Below, piece after piece: positions 1 through 7,810 of a stretch of 64,000 nt of DNA. The translations under genes and the position numbers were made by a program. A model generated the notes under the pieces. That model had not been told where the DNA came from and made no database searches. It saw only the letters and a program-made list of their open reading frames with translations. The stretch is taken from assembly GCA_964609675.1 (NCBI GenBank), contig CAZSRX010000014.1, positions 20,479-84,478 of the forward strand, written 5' to 3'. The stretch comes from CAZSRX01 sp964609675 [NCBI: uncultured Bacteroidota bacterium]. Lineage in GTDB: Bacteria; CLD3; SB21. Positions within the stretch are counted from its first letter, which is position 1, and every line of letters begins with the position of its first letter.

Positions 1-1569
1 GCCGCCGGCATGTTCGGAAGCGTTGTAGGTCATTTCCCAGACGATCTGTCGGGTGCCGGTGTTTTTAATCCATCCGTAATCGTACATCCGCCGGCCTTTG
101 CCTTCACCCAGGCAAATCACGCGGACTTTTGTGTTTTTCTTCAGGGTGAATTCCTTGGTGATATAGGCGTCTTCGCGTACGCGGGTGATGCGGGCGAGTA
201 TGGTTTCGTCTTCGTCTTCGTTGTATTTGCCCACGTACTTGGCGTCGCTGTTATTCATCAGACTGATAGTAATTCCCCAGCGGGCCGGCTGAAACGGCGG
301 GTCTTCGTTCCAGTCCTCATACGAATGGGAACCGTCAGTGGTGTAATGCGCTTTATAGCGTCCGGCCGGCAGGCGGATGGCTTCCTCGCAGAGACGGTTC
401 TTCGGCGAACCGCCGGCGTAACGGGTTTTTTCATAACGCATTTCCCATACGCGCTCGCCGGTGGCCTCATTGGTGATCCATCCGTAATCGTACATGGCGT
501 TCTGGCGGCCCTCACCAAGCGCAGAAATGAATAACTCGACGGGTTGTTTCAGTTCAAAGGTTTCGGCACGGTACTGCTGATCGCCCATGCGGATGATGGC
601 CAGAATTTCCTGCTTCTGTGCTTTCTTATAGTCATGAACATACGGCCGCAGGCTTTCATCCGTTAGGGTGATTGTGAGGCCCCATCGGGTCGGGTCAAAA
701 GGCGGCTGCATGTTCCATTCGTTGGAAGAATGGGTGTCGTCGGTAATGTAGGCGGCGATATAATTGCCGGGCGGCAGTTTGATGCGGCTGTCGGCGACAC
801 GGTTCTTGTAAGCGCCGCCTCCGTGACGGGTGATGTCGTAGGTCATCTCCCAGACCCGTTGAGCGGTTTTATCGTCTGTAATCCAGCCGAAGTCGTACAT
901 GCGTCCGTCAGCGCCCTCGCCGTTGCAGTACACGCGCAACTCCATGGGTTTTTCCAGCGTAAATCCCTTTTCCAGGTAATCGGAATCACGCGCCCCGGTC
1001 AGAGATACTACGGCGTTTTTAACCTCGGTTGATTGTTTGGCGGTAAAACGGGATTGATGCTCGTCTTTAGAAATAATGCGAAGCCGCCATTCGTCGCGGA
1101 ATTCATAAAAATCCTCGTCATCGATGAATACCTTGATGAAGTTCTTTACAAAGCCCTCCCATTGCCCATCCGAACGGGAAATTTTTATAATCCGCTGTCC
1201 GATTGTCGAGTAATAAACTTCATAATCTCCCGATTTCAGCGTCAGGGCTCCTTTGAATTCCACATTGGGTGAGTCCCACATACGGCTGACATTGTCGGGA
1301 TTCATGGACCAGATGACCTCGCGTGTACCGGCATTTAGAATCCAAGCGTAAGCCACCATGGGGAACCAGTCCCGTTTTTGTTTGCTTTTGCGCATGGCGC
1401 CGATGGCATCGATGTAAACCGGCGTGGATTCCGAAACGCTGAATGATCTGGTGTACAATGCGTCGGTATTCAGATCCCTGAGGTCCACCACCGGATACTG
1501 AGCAAACAGAAAAGATTGAAAAAGGAGCCATGCCCATACGGTGAATAAAATTTTATGAAAATGGATCAT
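1..1569 (-). CDS. Secreted protein with tandem ~130-residue repeat domains (3' end outside window)
   Basis: Reading leftward from the ATG at 1569-1567 the frame stays open for 523 codons to the window edge, so the C-terminus is missing. Residues 1-24 form a signal peptide ending Phe-Ala-Gln. At least three homologous units follow, at about residues 203-310, 337-445 and 469 onward. Each carries MYD(Y/F)GWI, then VWEM, then AGG or GGG, an LP-G-Y strand and a PPF-P-RWG(I/L)TI ending. A divergent unit with only part of the pattern lies near residues 25-140. The regular beta-rich repeat suggests an extracellular or periplasmic beta-sandwich array. I do not recognise the family and assign no function. 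The gene is divergent from the phosphatase gene at 1763, with about 190 bp of AT-rich DNA between them. Confidence 0.85.
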   Translation of the reverse strand, partial: MIHFHKILFTVWAWLLFQSFLFAQYPVVDLRDLNTDALYTRSFSVSESTPVYIDAIGAMRKSKQKRDWFPMVAYAWILNAGTREVIWSMNPDNVSRMWDSPNVEFKGALTLKSGDYEVYYSTIGQRIIKISRSDGQWEGFVKNFIKVFIDDEDFYEFRDEWRLRIISKDEHQSRFTAKQSTEVKNAVVSLTGARDSDYLEKGFTLEKPMELRVYCNGEGADGRMYDFGWITDDKTAQRVWEMTYDITRHGGGAYKNRVADSRIKLPPGNYIAAYITDDTHSSNEWNMQPPFDPTRWGLTITLTDESLRPYVHDYKKAQKQEILAIIRMGDQQYRAETFELKQPVELFISALGEGRQNAMYDYGWITNEATGERVWEMRYEKTRYAGGSPKNRLCEEAIRLPAGRYKAHYTTDGSHSYEDWNEDPPFQPARWGITISLMNNSDAKYVGKYNEDEDETILARITRVREDAYITKEFTLKKNTKVRVICLGEGKGRRMYDYGWIKNTGTRQIVWEMTYNASEHAGG

Positions 1570-1762
1570 AACCGGTCTTTCTTTCCTTTGTGCTTGTCTG
1601 CTCTAAAGCATACGTAAGGCACTCTATAAAAGTTTCAAAAAAAATATCACTTTGTCCGCGGTGTAAACGCCGCATAAAAAAACAAAAAAGAATTAATTTA
1701 TCTTGAATTTATTTACGCGGCCCGCTATATTGTTTTCCCTTCAAAAAAACAAGACAGACCGG

Positions 1763-3703
1763 ATGGATAAAATTCTAAAACATTTCAGCAACCTGATTAT
1801 TTACGGAATTATTGTATTCATTTTCATTGCGCTTTTTATTCTGACCGAATTTATATTTGAATCGTTTTTCCCCCGGGTCAACGATTATTCACGGTATTTT
1901 TTTAAGTCGCTGATTTTTGTTGTAATCTATGAGCCGCTGCACAAACTTATCGAGCTTAACCTTAAACGAATAATTTATAATTATTCTTACCGGCGACAGC
2001 GCCAGCTGATTGAACTGGACACACATCTTTCGGCTAACCTGACCTATAAGGAAATGTCGGACGTGGTGGTCCAGCAACTCAAGCAGATACTGAATCTTGA
2101 ACAAGTGTCGTTGTATCTGGTGATACCGGACGCGCTCTCGCTGGTCAGCAATGTGGGCACCGGATCGCTGATGACCAAACGCATTCAAATGGAGCCGGGG
2201 CTCTGCGAAACCGTATTTCGTAATAATCAGATGCTATTTATTGGGAACGGTCAGGCGGCTTTTGCGGAATCTACTGCGCTGCGGGTACTCCAGAACGAAG
2301 GGCATCATTATATCATTCCGCTGAAAAAACGGGAGGGTATCGGCAGTCTCGTTGCTTTGGGGGCTTTTAAGCGCAAGCGCGATTATCTGGACGACGAAGA
2401 TGCAGCGGTGCTTTACCGGGCGCTGCAGCGTGTGGGCTATACTCTGGAAAACGCCAGACTGAACGGGCAGTTGCGGAAGTCACTTATGGAGCGCGAACTC
2501 GTGCTCGGCGTGGCCAAGCGGTTCAATTCCACGCTCGATTTGGAACGCCTGCTCGACATGATTCTTGACGCGGTCAAGCCGATTGTACCCTATGACGCGG
2601 CGGGCGTGTTTCTGGTTAATTATAAAACCCAGGAGATCGAAAGCGCGGTGGTGCGCGGCTATGATGAAGTCATTCTTGAACAACTGAAAATCCAGATTGG
2701 TACGGGACTGGTGGGCCATGTGGCAAAGATCGGAAAGCCGGTGATAGTCAAAGACGTCAATCTGAGCGAGCACTATGTGATGTTTCGGCCCCAAACCCAG
2801 TCGGAGGTAGCGATACCTATCTGCGACGGCGATCTGGTCATGGGCGTAATGAATCTGGAAAGCGATAAACTCGGCGTGTATCATGAAGGGCATCTCGATC
2901 TGCTGACCGCACTGGCCGGCGAGGCAGCCATCGCCATCAAAAACGCCCAGTTGAACGAGGATATGCTGAAGGCCAAGGAATTTGAGAAAGAGCTTGAGAT
3001 TGCCGGGCGTCTCCAGCAGTCGATTCTGCCGCAGACGATGCCGAAAATTAACGGGTTGGATCTGGCGGCCCAGAGCATTCCGTGCCGTTCGGTGGGCGGG
3101 GATATTTATGATGTGCTGAAACTGTCGCCCAGCCGCATCGCGTTGTGTATCGGCGACGTAGCCGGCAAAGGCGTGCCCGGCGCAATTATGATGTCGATGC
3201 TTTACACCGGCTACCGAGGCGTTATTCACGAATACGACTGCACCTGCGATACCGTCGGCGCGCTCAATAACCTCATCTGCAGCAAAGCCGCCAGCGGCAC
3301 CTATGCCACGTTTTTTTACGGCGTGCTGGACACCGAACATCTGCGCTTCGAATACACCAACGCGGGGCATAACCCGCCCCTGCTCCTCAAACCCGACGGC
3401 CGCTGGCAGGAACTCACCCGGGGCGGCATTGTGCTCGGCTTTCTGCCCGACCATAAATACGAGGAGGAAAAACAGACCATCGGACGGGGCGATATTATCG
3501 TGTTATATACCGACGGCATTACCGAAAGCTTCAACGAAACGGATGAAATGTTCGGCGAGCAACGCCTGAGAGATCTTATACTGGCTCATCGCGACGCCTC
3601 CGCGGTAGAAATCAAACGCACGATTATTGATGCCGTGATTGCTTTCACGCCCGACACCGAACGGCAGGACGATATTACGGTTATGGTGATTAAAATCGAA
3701 TAA
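1763..3703 (+). CDS. Membrane-anchored GAF-GAF-PP2C (SpoIIE/RsbU-type) serine phosphatase
   Basis: Predicted protein phosphatase of 646 residues. One or two membrane segments lie near residues 9-60, a first GAF domain at about 88-232, a second at about 251-395, and a SpoIIE-type PP2C domain from about 405 to the end. The PP2C part has the GGDIYDV, IGDVAGKGVPGA and C-terminal DDITV metal-binding motifs. Such proteins dephosphorylate anti-anti-sigma or related regulatory proteins in response to signals sensed by GAF domains. I chose the ATG at 1763; a TTG at 1703 would add 20 residues with no hydrophobic logic. The MoxR gene starts 18 bp downstream, so the two are probably co-transcribed. No STAS or anti-sigma partner lies nearby, so the target is unknown. 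Confidence 0.88.
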   Translation: MDKILKHFSNLIIYGIIVFIFIALFILTEFIFESFFPRVNDYSRYFFKSLIFVVIYEPLHKLIELNLKRIIYNYSYRRQRQLIELDTHLSANLTYKEMSDVVVQQLKQILNLEQVSLYLVIPDALSLVSNVGTGSLMTKRIQMEPGLCETVFRNNQMLFIGNGQAAFAESTALRVLQNEGHHYIIPLKKREGIGSLVALGAFKRKRDYLDDEDAAVLYRALQRVGYTLENARLNGQLRKSLMERELVLGVAKRFNSTLDLERLLDMILDAVKPIVPYDAAGVFLVNYKTQEIESAVVRGYDEVILEQLKIQIGTGLVGHVAKIGKPVIVKDVNLSEHYVMFRPQTQSEVAIPICDGDLVMGVMNLESDKLGVYHEGHLDLLTALAGEAAIAIKNAQLNEDMLKAKEFEKELEIAGRLQQSILPQTMPKINGLDLAAQSIPCRSVGGDIYDVLKLSPSRIALCIGDVAGKGVPGAIMMSMLYTGYRGVIHEYDCTCDTVGALNNLICSKAASGTYATFFYGVLDTEHLRFEYTNAGHNPPLLLKPDGRWQELTRGGIVLGFLPDHKYEEEKQTIGRGDIIVLYTDGITESFNETDEMFGEQRLRDLILAHRDASAVEIKRTIIDAVIAFTPDTERQDDITVMVIKIE

Positions 3704-3721
3704 TCTTACAGGAAGGTAACT

Positions 3722-4714
3722 ATGGCTTTCAGCATGCAGGCCCTGAATGAACGCATCCGGACCGAAAGCGAATTTGTCGAAAAACTCCAGAATGCCATTC
3801 ATACGGTCATCGTTGGACAGAATTATATGGTGGACCGGCTTTTGGTCGCGCTGCTCGCAAACGGGCATGTACTCCTTGAAGGCGTACCCGGGCTGGCCAA
3901 AACACTGACGATTAAAACGCTGGCTGATTCCATTCAGACGAAATTTCAGCGCATCCAGTTTACGCCCGACCTCCTGCCCGCCGACCTCATCGGTACGCTA
4001 ATTTACAACCAGCAGGAAGGAAAGTTTCTCACCAAGAAAGGACCGGTTTTTGCAAATCTGATTCTTGCCGATGAGATTAACCGATCGCCCGCCAAAGTCC
4101 AGAGCGCTTTACTCGAGGCCATGCAGGAACGCCAAGTGACCATCAGCGACACGACCTATCCGCTGCCGGAGCCGTTTCTCGTTCTGGCCACACAGAATCC
4201 CATCGAACAAGAGGGCACCTACCCGCTTCCGGAAGCCCAGGTGGACCGTTTCATGTTCAAGTTGAGAATCGGATATCCTTCCAAAGATGAGGAACTCGAA
4301 ATTCTGCGACGCATGGCCCGTACGGTGGGAAAGATTGAGGTCAAACCGGTCATTTCGCAGGAACAAATTCTGCGGGCGCGGGATGTTGTTAATGACATAT
4401 ACGCCGATGAAAAAATTGAGCATTACGTCATTCAACTCGTGCATGCCACGCGTAAACCCGATGCATACGGTTTGGAAAAACTTATTCCCCTGATCGCGTA
4501 CGGGGCCTCTCCGCGTGCCAGCATTAACCTGATTCTCGCGGCGAAGGCCTACGCGTTTTTAAAACGACGCGGTTACGTCATTCCTGAGGATATCCGCGCC
4601 ATGGCCATGGATGTCCTTCGGCACCGCGTCATTCTGACCTACGAAGCGGAAGCCGAAGAACTGACCAGTGAGGCCATCATCACGCAGATTATCAATAAGG
4701 TGGAGGTGCCTTAA
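3722..4714 (+). CDS. MoxR-family AAA+ ATPase
   Basis: 330 residues, normal length for MoxR. Walker A is GVPGLAKT near residue 54, Walker B is LILADEINRS near 113, followed by the family-typical SALLEAMQERQVT and ATQNPIEQEGTYPLPEAQ-type segments and the C-terminal lid. MoxR ATPases act as chaperones, often for VWA-domain proteins or metalloenzymes. A GGAAGG ribosome site precedes the ATG. There is no DUF58 gene next to it as in many MoxR operons, but a VWA protein gene lies convergently 390 bp downstream. The upstream phosphatase is 18 bp away, suggesting a shared transcript. Confidence 0.93.
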   Translation: MAFSMQALNERIRTESEFVEKLQNAIHTVIVGQNYMVDRLLVALLANGHVLLEGVPGLAKTLTIKTLADSIQTKFQRIQFTPDLLPADLIGTLIYNQQEGKFLTKKGPVFANLILADEINRSPAKVQSALLEAMQERQVTISDTTYPLPEPFLVLATQNPIEQEGTYPLPEAQVDRFMFKLRIGYPSKDEELEILRRMARTVGKIEVKPVISQEQILRARDVVNDIYADEKIEHYVIQLVHATRKPDAYGLEKLIPLIAYGASPRASINLILAAKAYAFLKRRGYVIPEDIRAMAMDVLRHRVILTYEAEAEELTSEAIITQIINKVEVP

Positions 4715-4786
4715 AAAAATATTTGGTTTTTGTACTGATTTTTATTATAATTTAAACCGGTAAAAAAATAATAAACGAGGAAAACC

Positions 4787-4954
4787 ATGGCATTGTTAGG
4801 CGATACTTTAGTAAAGAGCGGCGTAATAACGCAGGCGCAGTTGGACGAAGCATTGAAGATTCAGGAAAAAAACCCCGGTCGCAAACTGGGAGAAGTTCTG
4901 GTCGAAAAAGGATTCACCACGCAGGAAAAAATCGAAAAGGCACTGCTGGGCTGA
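4787..4954 (+). CDS. 55-residue stand-alone MshEN-like domain protein
   Basis: Small gene with ATG at 4787 and an upstream CGAGGAAAA ribosome site, stop at 4954. The protein is almost entirely two copies of a motif of about 24 residues: LLGDTLVKSGVITQAQLDEA then KLGEVLVEKGFTTQEKIEKA, joined by a six-residue linker. This matches the pattern of the MshEN domain (RLGxxLVxxGxIxxxxLxxALxxQ twice with a short spacer), found at the N-terminus of GspE/PilB/MshE ATPases, where some members bind c-di-GMP. No ATPase domain follows, and a terminator sits 45 bp downstream. Domain identity rests on the motif; nucleotide binding is inference, and the first motif lacks the leading Arg. Confidence 0.8.
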   Translation: MALLGDTLVKSGVITQAQLDEALKIQEKNPGRKLGEVLVEKGFTTQEKIEKALLG

Positions 4955-4998
4955 TACGCCGTATAGTCCTCCCGCTTCGCCCCATATCTTCAGTTCGA

Positions 4999-5026
4999 TA
5001 AAGCTGTTCGCCGAACAGCTTTTTTC
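4999..5026 (+). terminator. Rho-independent terminator of the 1763-4954 gene group
   Basis: Perfect stem AAGCTGTTCG/CGAACAGCTT with almost no loop, followed by a T run, 45 bp after the small MshEN-like gene. Confidence 0.85.
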
Positions 5027-5033
5027 ATGTCAT

Positions 5034-5065
5034 AAAAAAAGGCTGCCCGTCCGCAGGACAGCCTT
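5034..5065 (-). terminator. Rho-independent terminator of the VWA gene
   Basis: On the minus strand AAGGCTG and CAGCCTT pair around a GC-rich centre and are followed by seven T. It lies 37 bp past the stop of the VWA gene and back-to-back with the plus-strand terminator, insulating two convergent units. Confidence 0.85.
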
Positions 5066-5101
5066 GTTGCATTAAGGAGGATTCGAAGGCTTCCGGATGC
5101 T

Positions 5102-7123
5102 TCAGTTGTCTTTATCGGTTTTCAGGTATCCCAGCTCTTTGTTTGCTTTAAGTTTCATGGTCATACGTACCATATCGTCAAAATCCTGATACTGTTCGTT
5201 AGAGCGTATGAGCCTGGAATCCATCGCGTCCAGCAGGGCTTTGACCTCGCTGAGTTCGCGGTGTTTGGTCCAATAACTCTCCTTCATAATTTCGGCGTAG
5301 AGCACAACGGCGGAGAGGAACTGTAATTCCTGTGAAGATGTTCGGGTCAAAGCGACCGGCCGGCTCATCTCATCCACCCGCTTTCCGTCGGGCGATTTAT
5401 AGCGCAGGGTTATCGTTCCGATATTTTGCGCATTCGGATTTTTCAATTTAACTTCGTACATGGCCGTGACGGTGTGATCCGCGCCGATTTCGCCGGCATC
5501 GATTTTGTCGTTGCGGAAATCCTCGTCTTTAATGTCGCGCTTTTCATAACCGATGAGGCGGTATCGGCTCACCACGTCCTTATCGAATTCGACCTGGATT
5601 TTTACGTCCTTGGCGATGGTCTGCAGCGTGCCGGTCAGTTGCTCGAGGAATACGCGTTTGGCTTCGTTAAGATCGTCGATGTAATAATAGGTCCCGTCGC
5701 CTTTGGTGGCTAATTGCTCTATCAGTACGTCGTTGTAGTTCCCCATACCAAAACCGCAGGCCGTCAGCGTAATGCCCTTGTTCTTGAACTTTTCGATCAT
5801 GCTCAGCAGTCCCTGCGATGAAGTCTCTCCGTTATTGGCAACGCCGTCGGTGCAGAGGATGACGCGGTTAATCGCGCGGTCATTGTAATGATCAGCGGCC
5901 ATTTTATAGCCGGTCCACAGTCCGGCCTCGGCGTTGGTCGAACCATTGCTGTATAACCCTTGTACCGCGTTCTCGATGGCCGCTTTGTTGGAAGTGGGTT
6001 CCAGAACCACCTGCGCGTTGGTGCCGTAGGTGACGATACCGACTTTGTCGTTTTCATTTAGATTCTTATTCAGGATGAGCATGGTCTTTTTAACCAGTCC
6101 GAGGCGGTTTTCGATGTTCATGGAACCGGAAACGTCGATAACAAATGTCAGCTGGGCCGGCTTGCGGTTTTCCGATTTGACGGATTTTCCTTTGATGCCG
6201 ATTTTTACAAGCTGGCAGTTTTTACTGAGGGGGGAAGCCGCCGATTCCGTATATACCGCAAAAGTTTCATTCTCAGGCGCGGCATAGCTGGTTTTGAAAT
6301 AATTAATAAATTCCTCCACACGGACGGCGTCTTTAGGCGGCAAGTCGTTGTGGTTCAGATAATTCCGGCATAATGTATACGATCCCGTGCTTACGTCGGC
6401 GCCGAACGTAGAGAGATTATCGTCTTCGGTATCGATGAACGGATTGGTGCCGTAGTCGGTGTGGTACATATCCCAGTATTTCGCGCCGTTCGGGGGATTA
6501 AGGTATCCGAGACTGCCCAGGTTAACCGCCGCGCCGCCTCCTGCGCTTCCGCAACCGCCCGCGATGGCCATCACGCCGCGTCCGGCGGCAGACTTGGCTG
6601 CTGACGCCGCTTTGCCGGCTGCTCCGCCGTGACCGGTTAAGGTTCCGGTTTCTCCGTCGTTACCACGGTCCACCATGGATTCTTTCAATATGGCCTGTAA
6701 TTCATCCTTATCCGAGGAATTTTTCTTGATACCGTAATGGATATCTTTTGAGGTCAGGACTTTAATGGGATCCATTTTAATGAGGGTTTTGGCCATTAAG
6801 GGTTCAATATTGGTTTCCGCGTCCATCTGTATCTCAATATTCTCGATTTTGACTGATTGATAACCCGAGGCCGTAACTACCACATGATAAAAACCGGCAT
6901 TCAGCGGCGCCAACACAAAACAGCCGCTGGCAGAAGTAACCACACTATCAGAAGTTCCGACAATTCTTACCACCGCGCCGGCAATCGGTGTACGGGTGCT
7001 TTTGTCGCGGATAACGCCGGTCAGGGTTCCTACGGAATCACCGGTGTTAATCAGCATAATCATACCGATAATCAACGTGATCACCGCAAAACTAAACAAA
7101 CAGGGTTTAAATACGTTTTTCAT
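5102..7123 (-). CDS. VWA-domain (YfbK-like) protein with carboxypeptidase-regulatory-like N-terminal domain
   Basis: 673 residues. A membrane anchor or signal lies at about 7-26, then a CarboxypepD_reg-like beta-sandwich at 30-115, an Ala/Gly-rich linker at 168-200, a YfbK-type N-terminal segment at 215-300, a VWA domain at about 322-500 with an intact MIDAS motif (DVSGSM near 329), and a YfbK-type C-terminal domain. The start has a GGAGG site 9 bases upstream. VWA domains bind metal-dependent ligands; the protein should sit in the periplasm or on the cell surface. The linker motif AAGRGVMAIAGG closely matches one in the AgmX-like protein at 44736-45806, unusual for otherwise unrelated proteins. 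A MoxR ATPase, a common functional companion of VWA proteins, is encoded convergently nearby. Confidence 0.9.
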   Translation of the reverse strand: MKNVFKPCLFSFAVITLIIGMIMLINTGDSVGTLTGVIRDKSTRTPIAGAVVRIVGTSDSVVTSASGCFVLAPLNAGFYHVVVTASGYQSVKIENIEIQMDAETNIEPLMAKTLIKMDPIKVLTSKDIHYGIKKNSSDKDELQAILKESMVDRGNDGETGTLTGHGGAAGKAASAAKSAAGRGVMAIAGGCGSAGGGAAVNLGSLGYLNPPNGAKYWDMYHTDYGTNPFIDTEDDNLSTFGADVSTGSYTLCRNYLNHNDLPPKDAVRVEEFINYFKTSYAAPENETFAVYTESAASPLSKNCQLVKIGIKGKSVKSENRKPAQLTFVIDVSGSMNIENRLGLVKKTMLILNKNLNENDKVGIVTYGTNAQVVLEPTSNKAAIENAVQGLYSNGSTNAEAGLWTGYKMAADHYNDRAINRVILCTDGVANNGETSSQGLLSMIEKFKNKGITLTACGFGMGNYNDVLIEQLATKGDGTYYYIDDLNEAKRVFLEQLTGTLQTIAKDVKIQVEFDKDVVSRYRLIGYEKRDIKDEDFRNDKIDAGEIGADHTVTAMYEVKLKNPNAQNIGTITLRYKSPDGKRVDEMSRPVALTRTSSQELQFLSAVVLYAEIMKESYWTKHRELSEVKALLDAMDSRLIRSNEQYQDFDDMVRMTMKLKANKELGYLKTDKDN

Positions 7124-7282
7124 AAAGCCTCCGCAAAGGTTAAATTATTCTTTTTTCATCCAACCCTGTTTTGAATTGAAAAGACCGATTTTCACGCAGG
7201 GATGTTGACGGTTATCACAATCTAAATGATTGATAATTGTTACATTGACACGCAGGTATTTCGGATGGATTAATTAATATTC

Positions 7283-7309
7283 TTGATTCCGTAATTTGTC
7301 TGTTATAGA
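7283..7309 (+). promoter_or_regulatory. Candidate sigma-70-like promoter for the 7338 gene
   Basis: TTGATT at 7283 and an extended -10 TGTTATAGA at 7301-7309, spacer 15. It would start a transcript about 20 bases before the ATG at 7338. It lies in the AT-rich 214-bp divergent region between the VWA gene and the small secreted protein. Proposed from consensus resemblance only. Confidence 0.35.
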
Positions 7310-7337
7310 TTATAGCGTCAAATTAAAGGGATCATTT

Positions 7338-7748
7338 ATGAAAGGTAAAATGCTATTTCTTTGCAGCGTTATGGCTGTTTGGCTTCCGGCATTTCCAGGT
7401 CCGGCAGCGTCACAGTCAACCGCGCTGTCCTGGCTGGACGGCGAGTGGGAAGGCACCGGTTATCAGGTCAGCAACGGCGGTACATGGACGATTCGGTTCA
7501 GCGGTCATAGCGAAAATAATTACTATGCCATCGAATATCCCTCGCTTTACTGCGGCGGTAACTGGACCATAATCAGCGGCAATGATTACCGGGCTGAATT
7601 TGTGGAAATGATAACGGCTGGCACCGACGTTTGCGTAAACGGAGGCATCGTTATCCTGACACGCGTTGACGACCGGCACATTGCCTTCACCTACTTTTCT
7701 CCGGATAGGATTTTAGACGCCTTTTCCACTCTGGTAAGAAGAAATTAA
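7338..7748 (+). CDS. Small secreted protein of unknown function
   Basis: 136 residues from the ATG at 7338, which follows a good AAAGGG ribosome site. Residues 1-25 form a signal peptide ending Ala-Ala-Ser-Gln. The mature part begins ALSWLDGEWEGTGYQ, the kind of opening strand seen in small lipocalin-like or DUF1579-like beta-barrels, and has several aromatic strands and three Cys. Function is not recognised. It stands alone between the VWA gene, read away from it, and the aminotransferase gene 62 bp downstream. Confidence 0.75.
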   Translation: MKGKMLFLCSVMAVWLPAFPGPAASQSTALSWLDGEWEGTGYQVSNGGTWTIRFSGHSENNYYAIEYPSLYCGGNWTIISGNDYRAEFVEMITAGTDVCVNGGIVILTRVDDRHIAFTYFSPDRILDAFSTLVRRN

Positions 7749-7810
7749 ACCGGGCGGCATCTCTTAAACTTTGCCTCACGTGAAATGTTTTATTACAAGG
7801 TTAATGCACC

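Noticed and set aside
10-534. 174-codon plus-strand open frame at the left edge
   Set aside because: Antisense to the secreted repeat protein on the minus strand, which has a signal peptide and regular repeats.
2480-3454. 324-codon minus-strand open frame
   Set aside because: It lies entirely within the GAF/PP2C phosphatase gene; its translation has no domain pattern while the plus strand has clear motifs.
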